In this document: positions 1 through 6,617 of the stretch, piece after piece
How the letters are laid out: each line of letters opens with the position of its first letter
Numbering within the stretch: position 1 is the stretch's first letter
DNA from: UBA3495 sp964629875
Lineage (GTDB): Bacteria > Chloroflexota > Dehalococcoidia > Lucifugimonadales > UBA3495
Direction of reading: 5' to 3'
Assembly (NCBI GenBank): GCA_964629875.1
Contig: CAZVRK010000038.1
Span: forward strand, 1 to 12,761
Length of the DNA stretch: 12,761 nt
Made by a program: the position numbers and the translations under genes
Notes under the pieces: model-generated
The model's input: the letters and a program-made list of their open reading frames with translations, nothing else
What the model was told of the DNA's origin: nothing
Databases searched by the model: none

Positions 1-2
1 TC

Positions 3-1169
3 GTTGAGCCAATGACACGTGAACTAGGGTGGTCTAGAGGAATGCTATCCACCGCTGTGAGCCTTGGTGGATTATGTGCAGTCGTCACTTCACCAATATT
101 AGGAAGATGGTTGGACAGATATGGTAGCGGAGCTATCATAGGAGTCTCATCTCTTCTCACAGGCCTGCTGGCCATCGGCTTAGGGTTTGTCAGTAACCCA
201 GTCGCCTTCTATCTATTTTATGTACCCGGAAGAATGATTTTTTCAGGGCCTTTAGAACTAGGTTTACCTACAGCCCTTAGCAACTGGTTCATTCAACGTC
301 GGGCAAAGGTACTAGCTATCGACTCAATCGCCAAAGGCGCAGGTCTAGCTATGATGCCATTCATAGCACAACTTTTCATCGTAGGATGGAGTTGGCGTAC
401 AGCTTGGATATTTTTGGGAATATGGACTTTAGCACTTGGGGTCATTCCGTCACTAATATTGGTATCTCGTAAGCCTGAAGACATGGGACTTGAAGTAGAC
501 CCTATAAAATCCTCATCAGATAACGACGATAGTACAAACAATCGATCTGTGCTCACCGCGTCTAACGAAGTCAATTTGACCGTCCATCAAGCTGTCAGAA
601 CACGGTCTTTTTGGATACTCGCAATATTTTCGGGCCTAGGCCTAATGGCTCAGGCAGGTATCAGCCTGCATCAGGTAGCGCATTATATAAATCTAGGATT
701 ACCTACTACGTCGGCAGCTTTAACAGCAAGCACTTTCGCTATTGCACAGATCCCGGCAAGTCTATTCTGGGGGGCTTTGGGCAGAAGCACACCTGTAAGA
801 TATTTACTAGCAGGATCAGCCTTTATACTAGCAATAGGTTCTATTACCAGCATAGTTAGCACTACAATTCCCACAAGCATATTTTCTTCTTTTACAGTAG
901 GATTTGGGGTAGGCGGGATACATTTACTAATAAGACTCGTATGGGCAGATTATTATGGGCGAGAACACTTAGGAAGTATCAGAGGCTTAACAATGGCTGC
1001 TCAGATAGGCGGGCAGGCAATCGGGCCCGTCCTTTCCGGATTTATGTTCGATTATTTCGGAAGTTATTCCTGGCCTTTTGTAATTTATGCAATTTCAGTA
1101 CTGATAGCCGGAATCGGTGTATTATTTGCCACCCCTCCCAAAGCACCTGAGGAGCCCGTATCCGACTAG
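3..1169 (+). CDS. MFS transporter, N-terminus cut by window edge
   Basis: Major facilitator superfamily carrier of the inner membrane, missing its first helix. The frame is open to the window edge: residues V-E-P precede the first visible Met at position 12. In MFS carriers a segment such as PMTRELGWSRG follows helix 1, so the true start lies upstream. From that Met, residues 31-38 (GRWLDRYG) are the MFS motif A loop between helices 2 and 3. About eleven hydrophobic helices follow, with a hydrophilic central loop near residues 155-185 separating the two six-helix halves. The pattern fits the monocarboxylate/OFA-like group, which often carries small organic acids; the substrate is inference. 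It converges on the flavin monooxygenase gene with only two bases between stop codons and no visible terminator. It may supply the catabolic enzymes next door, but it is on the other strand. Confidence 0.88.
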   Translation, partial: VEPMTRELGWSRGMLSTAVSLGGLCAVVTSPILGRWLDRYGSGAIIGVSSLLTGLLAIGLGFVSNPVAFYLFYVPGRMIFSGPLELGLPTALSNWFIQRRAKVLAIDSIAKGAGLAMMPFIAQLFIVGWSWRTAWIFLGIWTLALGVIPSLILVSRKPEDMGLEVDPIKSSSDNDDSTNNRSVLTASNEVNLTVHQAVRTRSFWILAIFSGLGLMAQAGISLHQVAHYINLGLPTTSAALTASTFAIAQIPASLFWGALGRSTPVRYLLAGSAFILAIGSITSIVSTTIPTSIFSSFTVGFGVGGIHLLIRLVWADYYGREHLGSIRGLTMAAQIGGQAIGPVLSGFMFDYFGSYSWPFVIYAISVLIAGIGVLFATPPKAPEEPVSD

Positions 1170-1171
1170 AC

Positions 1172-2212
1172 TTATATTAATTTAGGCATTACTTCTTTAG
1201 CGAATAAATCCATTGACCGAAGAACCTTGTCATGGGGCATACCTCCAAAATCGAAGTTGCACCCAAAATAGTCAATGCCAATCTTCCTGAACTCATTGAT
1301 TTGTTCCACACATTGTTCAGGTGTCCCGATAACAGCTCTGTTTTTATTAAGGTATTCATAAGTTGCAGGTTGTTCTGAACGTGAAGATCTCCAATCCTCT
1401 ATTTTCAAGTGCAATTCACTCCCAGAGGGAATATTATTTCTCCACTGCATAATGTCGACGACCCAGTTCAAACGCTCTCTAGTATCGTCTATCGCCTGTT
1501 GTTCTGTTTCAGCTACATAACAGTATCTGAAAAAAGGTATGTCAGACACTGGAACATTGAACCCAGCATCTACAGATTTAGCTGCAAACCTCTGACATAG
1601 ATCCAATGCATCTGAAGTATCCTGAACAACAGCAATACAAAGGTTATGACCTGTAGAAACTGCAAAATCAAGGGTTTCGGGAGTTCTGGTAGCCGCGATA
1701 TATATTGGAGGATGGGGAGATTGTACCGGAGGTGGTACAAGATTCACTTTATTGACCTGAAAATACTCTCCATCAAAACTAAATTCCGGTGTAGTCCATA
1801 CACCTTCCAATATCCTGATAGATTCTTGAAATTTTTTCTGGCTGCCTTCACGCTCAACATTGTACCCGTGATACTCATACCCTCCACTGCCACGCCCAAA
1901 CCCTACATCTACACGCCCGGCACTCAAAAGATCTAAAGTAGCAATATCTTCAGCTAACCTAAGAGGGTTATGTAAAGGAGATACCAGAACCGCAGTACCT
2001 AACCTAATAGATTTGGTGTGAGCAGCTAAATTCGCAGCTATCACCAATGTTGAAGCTCCCATACAGTATCTGGTGAAATGATGCTCAGCCAGCCAGGCAC
2101 TATAAAATCCCAATGATTCAGCATACTGAATCTGTTCTGTAGTATTCCCAATTATCCGGTCGGGACTAGTGTCCTCTGGCCAGGGCATGTGGGTAAAGAA
2201 TCCAAATTTCAT
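1172..2212 (-). CDS. LLM-class flavin-dependent monooxygenase
   Basis: Bacterial luciferase-like (LLM) flavin oxidoreductase of 346 residues, close to the usual family length. These TIM-barrel enzymes use reduced flavin and O2 to oxygenate a substrate, often breaking C-S, C-N or C-C bonds. Visible family signatures are the MKFGFFTHMPWP first strand, AEHHF at residues 42-46, the SIRLGTAVLVSPLHNPLRLAED block at 68-89, and LLSAGRVDVGFGRG at 95-108. It is the last gene of the five-gene minus-strand run, 79 bases after the amidohydrolase. The ATG at 2210-2212 has no clear Shine-Dalgarno sequence, so expression may depend on the upstream genes or a weak promoter in the gap. The substrate is unknown. 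A separate flavin reductase, which such enzymes need, is not in the window. Confidence 0.92.
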   Translation of the reverse strand: MKFGFFTHMPWPEDTSPDRIIGNTTEQIQYAESLGFYSAWLAEHHFTRYCMGASTLVIAANLAAHTKSIRLGTAVLVSPLHNPLRLAEDIATLDLLSAGRVDVGFGRGSGGYEYHGYNVEREGSQKKFQESIRILEGVWTTPEFSFDGEYFQVNKVNLVPPPVQSPHPPIYIAATRTPETLDFAVSTGHNLCIAVVQDTSDALDLCQRFAAKSVDAGFNVPVSDIPFFRYCYVAETEQQAIDDTRERLNWVVDIMQWRNNIPSGSELHLKIEDWRSSRSEQPATYEYLNKNRAVIGTPEQCVEQINEFRKIGIDYFGCNFDFGGMPHDKVLRSMDLFAKEVMPKLI

Positions 2213-2291
2213 TTATAAACGTCCACTAGCCCTGCTTAGTCATCGACAATGTTCTTCGGGCTATTCCAGCAATGATAGGTCCTACTCCAGG

Positions 2292-3323
2292 CTAATACTC
2301 GACTCGATAGATTTTGGCTGCATTATCATGGAACATTGCAGACCTTTCACCGGCGGAATATGACTTGGAAAGTATCTTAAAAGCGTTATACATCACATTG
2401 TACGAGAAAGAAACTTTGTCGACAGGGAAGTTACTTTCAAACATGGCTCTGTCCGTGCCAAAGTGCTCGATACAATATTCTATAAAAGGAGACATCTGAG
2501 ATGCAAGTTCTTCTGATCCAATCGGGATATCCCTGAGATGCCAATCAAATCCATTTCTTGGCATTCCAAGGCCTCCGAGCTTGACCACTACATTAGGACA
2601 CTGAGCCACAGCTGCTATACCCTTCTTCCACAGCTCAACTACTTCGTCGGCACTAGTCTCATAATGACCTTCTCTGACTAATCCTCCTATATGGTTAAGG
2701 ATAATTGTCAGATCAGGAACCGATTTGGCAAATTCAGCAAGCCTAGGAAGTTGATGGAAATATACCCACCCTTCCAGTGTCAGTCCCATACTGGCCAGGG
2801 CCTGAGCCCCTTCCCTGTATTTGGGAGTACTCATCTGTTCTTCACCAAGGTGTTTATACGCGGAAGTGTTTTCCAATTCAGGATCTGGATCCCACGTAAG
2901 CGAGTGACGTATCCCACGAAAACGATTCGGACTAGCAGCCTGCAGTGCTTCCAGTACCGGCTTCACTCCATCTCCAAGATTCAGATTAGCGTGACCGATA
3001 ATTGATGCTGCGGCACGACCTGACCCATACAAACCACTAGCACTAGCAGCAGCCAATCCCTGAACAAACTCAACTTCTCCAATAGGTTTTAATTCATCCG
3101 GACCGTCTGCCCTGTACATCGACCTAGCTTCAATAAAAACGGTCGAGCGAACATTGTGCCCACCGTTTATATCGGCAGCTAGCTCATGTAGCAAATACCT
3201 GTGATACGGGATTCTCTCTGGTCTACGATCCCAAAAATGATGATGGGGGTCACATATTGGAAGATCTGGTTCAATAACCGGTTCTTCAGTAAGGGCTAGC
3301 CAATCGTTTCCTCCAAATGGCAT
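2292..3323 (-). CDS. Amidohydrolase-2 family enzyme (copy 1)
   Basis: Metal-type TIM-barrel hydrolase or decarboxylase of the amidohydrolase-2 family, 343 residues. The N-terminal strand carries CDPHHHFWD (24-32), typical of the branch that includes lactonases such as LigI-type pyrone-dicarboxylate hydrolase. Further conserved points are GIRH (137-140), LNHIGG with His211, and FESNFPVD (295-302), whose Asp302 is the likely catalytic acid/base. A GGAGG site about eight bases upstream supports the ATG at 3321-3323. It lies 30 bases after the VOC gene and 79 before the flavin monooxygenase, as part of one probable transcript. A close paralogue, about 60% identical by eye and still 75% over the first 60 residues, lies on the other strand at 10433-11461. 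The family assignment is firm; the substrate is not known. Confidence 0.92.
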   Translation of the reverse strand: MPFGGNDWLALTEEPVIEPDLPICDPHHHFWDRRPERIPYHRYLLHELAADINGGHNVRSTVFIEARSMYRADGPDELKPIGEVEFVQGLAAASASGLYGSGRAAASIIGHANLNLGDGVKPVLEALQAASPNRFRGIRHSLTWDPDPELENTSAYKHLGEEQMSTPKYREGAQALASMGLTLEGWVYFHQLPRLAEFAKSVPDLTIILNHIGGLVREGHYETSADEVVELWKKGIAAVAQCPNVVVKLGGLGMPRNGFDWHLRDIPIGSEELASQMSPFIEYCIEHFGTDRAMFESNFPVDKVSFSYNVMYNAFKILSKSYSAGERSAMFHDNAAKIYRVEY

Positions 3324-3353
3324 AACATTTCCTCCATATTTAAAAAATAGTGA

Positions 3354-3812
3354 TCAGGCGCTGCCGCCATTATCAAACTGGACTAGGATACCGTCTGGGT
3401 CAAATACGAATATACTACTGACCTCACCCTGGCTATTTTTAAACGAGTCTACAGGTCCAGCAAATATAACCCCTTTATCCAATAGTTCCTGGGTGAGGGA
3501 CGTCAAATCTTTCACTGTAAATGACAGGTGGCTTATGCCCACCTGATCAAGCCTGATTGGATCTCCGTCAGATTTTTCACCTGGATGACTAGTTAATACC
3601 AAAGACGGGGCAGTTCTACCTTCCCCATACCTGATATGAACCGTCCGTCTTGTTTTCCTATCATGTCTGTAGGTATAAGGAAGTCCTCCGGTAGTTGTAT
3701 CCTGGACCTCATCGAATGTGACACGCATACCTAGAATATCCCTATAGAACGCTAGGGATTGTTCCAGATCACGTACACAAATAGCTATATGTGATACCCC
3801 TATTGCGTCCAT
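3354..3812 (-). CDS. VOC family protein (glyoxalase/extradiol dioxygenase fold)
   Basis: Vicinal-oxygen-chelate protein of 152 residues with the two beta-alpha-beta-beta-beta modules of the glyoxalase/bleomycin-resistance/type I dioxygenase superfamily. Module one begins IGVSHIAICVRDLEQSLAFY and gives ligand His8. Module two begins VGISHLSFTVKDL and gives His95. The last strand reads FDPDGILVQF, where the usual metal ligand Glu is Gln145. That change could mean altered metal binding or a non-classical activity. An AGGA site eight bases upstream supports the ATG at 3810-3812, and the gene ends in TGA. Spacing is 38 bases after the selenoprotein gene and 30 before the amidohydrolase. Whether it is an isomerase, lyase, dioxygenase or resistance protein cannot be decided from the sequence. 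Confidence 0.9.
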   Translation of the reverse strand: MDAIGVSHIAICVRDLEQSLAFYRDILGMRVTFDEVQDTTTGGLPYTYRHDRKTRRTVHIRYGEGRTAPSLVLTSHPGEKSDGDPIRLDQVGISHLSFTVKDLTSLTQELLDKGVIFAGPVDSFKNSQGEVSSIFVFDPDGILVQFDNGGSA

Positions 3813-3850
3813 AATCTATTCCTAGTACATCCTGACATTAATGAATCTCT

Positions 3851-4426
3851 TTATTCCTTTTCCGTTAAGGCTTCCACAATACCTTCGATGAGTGACTCCG
3901 CCCGCTCCTTCACCGCTTCTGCAGTTATCCCTCCCAATGGATGCGGTATTCCAACAGGTTTGAATCCACTACGGCCAAATGTCCTAGCATGAACTCCTGC
4001 AGAATTGAGGAACGGATTAGTGCATATAACAACGGTGGGAATGCCCCTGATTTCTAGCTCCATGGCATCATGCATACAGCATGAAGTACAGGATCCTCAA
4101 TCAGCAATAGCCGTGACAACAAAATCACAATCAGTCACAAGTGATTCTATGATCTCTTCTGAAGCAGGCCTTGAATAAATATATTTATCTATCATTATTC
4201 CTTCACCCAAGCCGTATCTTTCCTGCATGAGATCCTTTACGTCTTTAAGCAATACCTCTGCATTGGCCTTCTTATTGGCCAGAAACCCACCACATTTGCC
4301 AGCGATGGTATCTATCCTGGGGGCTGCTTGCCATTTATTTTCAGCGTCTGGATCCACAGGACTCATAATTCCCAGAGCTTCTAGTCTCTCCGATACACTG
4401 GAGCCGGTCGTCACTGCAGTCGCCAT
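3851..4426 (-). CDS. UGSC family selenoprotein, in-frame TGA read as selenocysteine
   Basis: One reading frame of 191 residues with a single internal TGA (4097-4099) as codon 110. The two halves are in the same frame (start codons 351 bases apart) and join as VTAIAD-U-GSCTSCCMHDAMELE. U-G-S-C is the defining motif of the UGSC family of (seleno)proteins, in which other members carry Cys in place of U; HDAMELEIRGIPTVV after it also fits the family. The N-terminal part (1-109) has a lysine-rich helix near 51-70 and a strand DCDFVVTAIAD leading into the motif. Four cysteines or selenocysteine lie at 110, 113, 116 and 117, suggesting thiol/selenol redox chemistry or metal binding. The molecular function is not established to my knowledge. 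It starts nine bases after the partner gene stop, with an exceptionally strong ribosome site. Alternatives are a nonsense mutation or sequencing error, but TGA at exactly the motif position makes these unlikely. Confidence 0.9.
4068..4084 (-). promoter_or_regulatory. Putative bacterial SECIS stem-loop
   Basis: On the minus strand TCATGC (4084-4079) and GCATGA (4073-4068) form a perfect 6-bp stem around the loop UGUAU. The loop begins 18 nucleotides after the UGA and has G at its second position. Known bacterial SECIS elements lie just 3' of the UGA within the coding sequence, with an apical loop roughly 16-37 nucleotides away and a G among its first two bases. Only a weak lower stem (UCC with GGA, across a 6x6 internal loop) can be drawn by hand. 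Binding by SelB is inferred. Confidence 0.62.
4097..4099 (-). other. Selenocysteine codon (UGA)
   Basis: The minus-strand triplet TGA is flanked by GAT and GGA TCC TGT, giving D-U-G-S-C. The VOC gene in the same operon ends at a TGA, which argues against genome-wide reassignment of TGA and for context-dependent recoding. Confidence 0.87.
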
Positions 4427-4429
4427 GAA

Positions 4430-4438
4430 ACCTCCTTA
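4430..4438 (-). promoter_or_regulatory. Strong Shine-Dalgarno overlapping the partner gene stop
   Basis: The minus strand reads TAAGGAGGT-TTC-ATG. The TAA is the stop codon of the upstream 345-residue gene. All nine bases are complementary to the usual 16S rRNA 3' end, and only TTC separates them from the ATG of the selenoprotein. This points to translational coupling and high initiation of the selenoprotein, and it fixes the start at 4426. Confidence 0.85.
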
Positions 4439-5473
4439 TGGTCTCTCTATTTTTCGAATAGCACTTCTAGATCCCCACCCGGGTATATAAACGGAGTGAG
4501 GTCCACCAGGTCCACCTGCCACGAATATATGAATATCATCGACTCTTCGTACCACTGGGACCAAATCATCATTATCATCTGGGTCAACGAATTTAGGCCA
4601 CATCATCTCCCGCCGATCATCACCTTGGGCCGGGCCGCCGCGCCGCAAAAGACCAACTGGCCTGCGAGCATTCTCGTGAAGAAACTGACGTACATCATTT
4701 TTACGCCATCCGGCCTCCGCAAGAAGTTTTGCATGTTCTGGACCTAGAACCACAAATGTGTCTCCCATTACATACATTTGAACATTTCCCAAGGGACACA
4801 TTGTGTCTGCTAAAACAGTCAAGAAATTTCTGGGGTGTACAGCGTGATACATAATGTTATGAGGCGCTTCTCCAGGAAATACGGTTACAGTACTATCCTC
4901 CGCGTTAAAGCCTTTCTCTACATGATATGGCTCCCATGGATTATTTTCCTCAGATTCGCCGATACAGTAGGTATATGAGCCTGGATGCCCAAACGTCGCT
5001 TTATTGGCATCCCCAGGAACAGCTCCTCCCAGATTCACCAATATAAGTTTTACGGCTCTTCCAATGGTGGAGTTAGCTCTCCACCCGTGACCAAAACATC
5101 CATAGCTCGAGTTTATATTTAGTTCTTTCACAATGGGTCCACTCACGATCATTAGAGGAGTATGAATACCAGTAGAACACATCACTCCCCTGAGATTAAA
5201 CCTATCGTCCATTAAAGCCTGTATAGCAGTAATGATCACTGGCATATATTCCGGCAGGCACCCAGCCATTACGGCATTTACAGCTATTTTCTCTACTGTA
5301 GCTTTTCCGCCCAGTGGAGGAAGTTGCGCTATAAGCTCCTCGCCAGATCGGCCTGAAACTCTAACAAACTCAGCCACCATATCCTGAGTCGGTGGTACCA
5401 CTGGCAGACCATCAGTCCAGCCAGACTCGTACATTAATTCAATACTGTCAGTTATGTCTCTTGATAATGTCAT
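4436..5473 (-). CDS. Uncharacterised UGSC-associated protein
   Basis: A 345-residue protein of no function I can name. It looks soluble, with no signal peptide or membrane helix. Its start, WTDGLPVVPPT (19-29), and end, GGPGGPHSVYIPGWGSR, look like conserved motifs. I recall this kind of protein beside UGSC genes in other bacteria, but that needs checking. It has five cysteines (72, 99, 126, 170, 226), several in Gly-rich turns such as AGCLPEY, MCSTG and YGCFGHG, plus the His-rich FPGEAPHNIMYHAVHPRN (199-216). These could form a redox or metal site that works with the selenoprotein. The final ~70 residues are charged, with a local GC-rich patch (about 4628-4645). It is the first gene of the minus-strand run and has an AGAGG site before its ATG (5471-5473). 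Its stop codon is built into the ribosome site of the selenoprotein, strong evidence that the two act together. Confidence 0.88.
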   Translation of the reverse strand: MTLSRDITDSIELMYESGWTDGLPVVPPTQDMVAEFVRVSGRSGEELIAQLPPLGGKATVEKIAVNAVMAGCLPEYMPVIITAIQALMDDRFNLRGVMCSTGIHTPLMIVSGPIVKELNINSSYGCFGHGWRANSTIGRAVKLILVNLGGAVPGDANKATFGHPGSYTYCIGESEENNPWEPYHVEKGFNAEDSTVTVFPGEAPHNIMYHAVHPRNFLTVLADTMCPLGNVQMYVMGDTFVVLGPEHAKLLAEAGWRKNDVRQFLHENARRPVGLLRRGGPAQGDDRREMMWPKFVDPDDNDDLVPVVRRVDDIHIFVAGGPGGPHSVYIPGWGSRSAIRKIERP

Positions 5474-5525
5474 ATTTCCTCTGAACGTTCACCCTGGTCG
5501 AGATATACTACACAGGTCCAGACTG

Positions 5526-5554
5526 AGTGTATCTACGCTCTATTAAGGTGTCAA
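5526..5554 (-). promoter_or_regulatory. Sigma70-type promoter for the UGSC operon
   Basis: On the minus strand a perfect -35 TTGACA (5554-5549) is followed by a 17-base spacer and a -10 TACACT (5531-5526, four of six consensus bases). Transcription would start near 5519, leaving an untranslated leader of about 46 bases before the ATG at 5473. No other pair of elements as good is visible in the 226-base divergent gap. Confidence 0.6.
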
Positions 5555-5568
5555 CGCTCCAGACAGCA

Positions 5569-5584
5569 GTTGAACTCCTTCAAC
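5569..5584. repeat. Inverted repeat upstream of the UGSC operon promoter
   Basis: GTTGAA and TTCAAC flank CTCC as a perfect 6-bp inverted repeat 14 bases upstream of the -35 element. A further TCAAC at 5551-5555, overlapping the -35, can also pair with the GTTGA half. No T-tract follows on either strand, so it is not a terminator. It may be a regulator site, but no regulator gene is in the window. Confidence 0.4.
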
Positions 5585-5699
5585 TAATCTATATAGCTTC
5601 CAGACGAATGCATGCTCTATCAATTTCCAGAGCCTATCTCTTTTCATTACATCTGATATCATTGTGAGACCATAACTACAAGGGACCCAAGGAGGCAAT

Positions 5700-6542
5700 T
5701 TGAGTACCAATTTATATAAAACAGGGACCATCGAGGTAGCAGAAAACGTATACGCATTTATCCAAGAAAATTGCGCTACGAATTCTGGATTCATAGTCGG
5801 TGATGAAGGGGTAATGGTCATAGACTCACTGATGACTCCTTCTCTTGCAGGACAAGTTCGTACTGCCGTTAGAAACGTCACAAAAGCGCCGATAAGATAC
5901 CTCATAAACACACATTTTCATGGAGACCATGTATTTGGGAATCAGTATTTCCAACCAGCTCCAATAGTAGCTCACCATAATTGTCGCATTGAACTTGAAG
6001 AAAAGTTCGAGGCAAATATGGCAAGGTACCGACAACGAACAGAACTTATCCCCGAACTTGATCAAATCAAAATGACTCTCCCAGATGTCACATTCGACGA
6101 TAGTATGACCATCATGCTAGGAGACAAAGAAATTCAACTCAAATATTACGGCAGAGCACACTCAAACAGTGACATCACCATATATCTTCCAGGAGACAAG
6201 CTTCTCTTCATCGGGGATCTCGCGGTTAACCATACCTTGCCTGCTTTTCCCGACGGTCATATAACAAAATGGATTGACGTCATGCAAGAAGTGTCTTTAA
6301 TAGATGCAGACACAATAGTTCCGGGGCATGGTGGGGTAGGTGGAAGGTCAGAATTTGAAGACAGTAAAGCATTACTTGAGCTGTTGAATACAGAAATAAA
6401 ACGCGGATATGATCAAGGATTATCTGAGGAAGATACCATTAAACAGGTCGACGTAGGTGCATTCAGCAATTTTCTGAACCAAGACCGTATAGGTCTAATA
6501 ACAAGTATGGCATACCAGGCTTATAACGGGACATTGGAATAA
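5700..6542 (+). CDS. Metallo-beta-lactamase-fold hydrolase
   Basis: MBL-fold metallo-hydrolase of 280 residues. All ligands of a two-metal site are visible: THFHGDH (His72, His74, Asp76, His77), His154 in GRAHSNSD, Asp173 in FIGDLAVNH, and His210 in VPGHGG. The order and the NSGFIVGDEGVMVIDS strand (28-43) match the stand-alone SoxH/quinoprotein-relay-like group rather than a secreted lactamase, and no signal peptide is seen. The start is TTG at 5700-5702, preceded by AAGGAGG at 5689-5695 with a four-base gap. The next in-frame ATG would remove the first conserved strand. It is divergent from the selenoprotein operon and ends at a strong terminator. Substrates in this group include thioesters, lactones and small thiols; which applies here is unknown. 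Confidence 0.9.
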   Translation: MSTNLYKTGTIEVAENVYAFIQENCATNSGFIVGDEGVMVIDSLMTPSLAGQVRTAVRNVTKAPIRYLINTHFHGDHVFGNQYFQPAPIVAHHNCRIELEEKFEANMARYRQRTELIPELDQIKMTLPDVTFDDSMTIMLGDKEIQLKYYGRAHSNSDITIYLPGDKLLFIGDLAVNHTLPAFPDGHITKWIDVMQEVSLIDADTIVPGHGGVGGRSEFEDSKALLELLNTEIKRGYDQGLSEEDTIKQVDVGAFSNFLNQDRIGLITSMAYQAYNGTLE

Positions 6543-6559
6543 ATATTTACTACGACTCC

Positions 6560-6595
6560 AATATAAAAGGCCTCATATATGAGGCCTTTTATATT
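6560..6595. terminator. Bidirectional rho-independent terminator
   Basis: A perfect 36-bp palindrome centred between 6577 and 6578. Its core is GGCCTCA/TGAGGCC, with AAAA before and TTTT after, so both strands give a GC-rich hairpin followed by a U-run. It sits between the stop codons of the metallo-hydrolase (+, 6542) and the crotonase (-, 6618) and can end both transcripts. Confidence 0.92.
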
Positions 6596-6617
6596 ATTCG
6601 GTTGCCCGAGCTTAGCA

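Noticed and set aside
1169..1172. Terminator between the convergent MFS and monooxygenase genes
   Set aside because: Only two bases separate the stops and no hairpin with a U-run is visible nearby.
3851..4075. A separate 74-residue gene starting at the internal ATG (4073-4075)
   Set aside because: It lacks its own ribosome site and is the in-frame continuation of the upstream half; its start corresponds to residue 118 of the family.
4097..4099. TGA as genome-wide recoding to Trp or Gly
   Set aside because: The VOC gene in the same operon stops at TGA, and only this one gene needs read-through, at the exact Sec position of its family.
5569..5584. Hairpin as transcription terminator
   Set aside because: No T-run follows on either strand and the stem is only six base pairs.
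5474..5699. Possible small RNA or tRNA in the longest gap
   Set aside because: No cloverleaf or terminator could be drawn; only the promoter and a short inverted repeat are supported.
5543..5911. 122-codon minus-strand frame across the divergent gap
   Set aside because: It runs antisense into the metallo-hydrolase, covers the operon promoter and has no protein-like conservation; it is a shadow frame.
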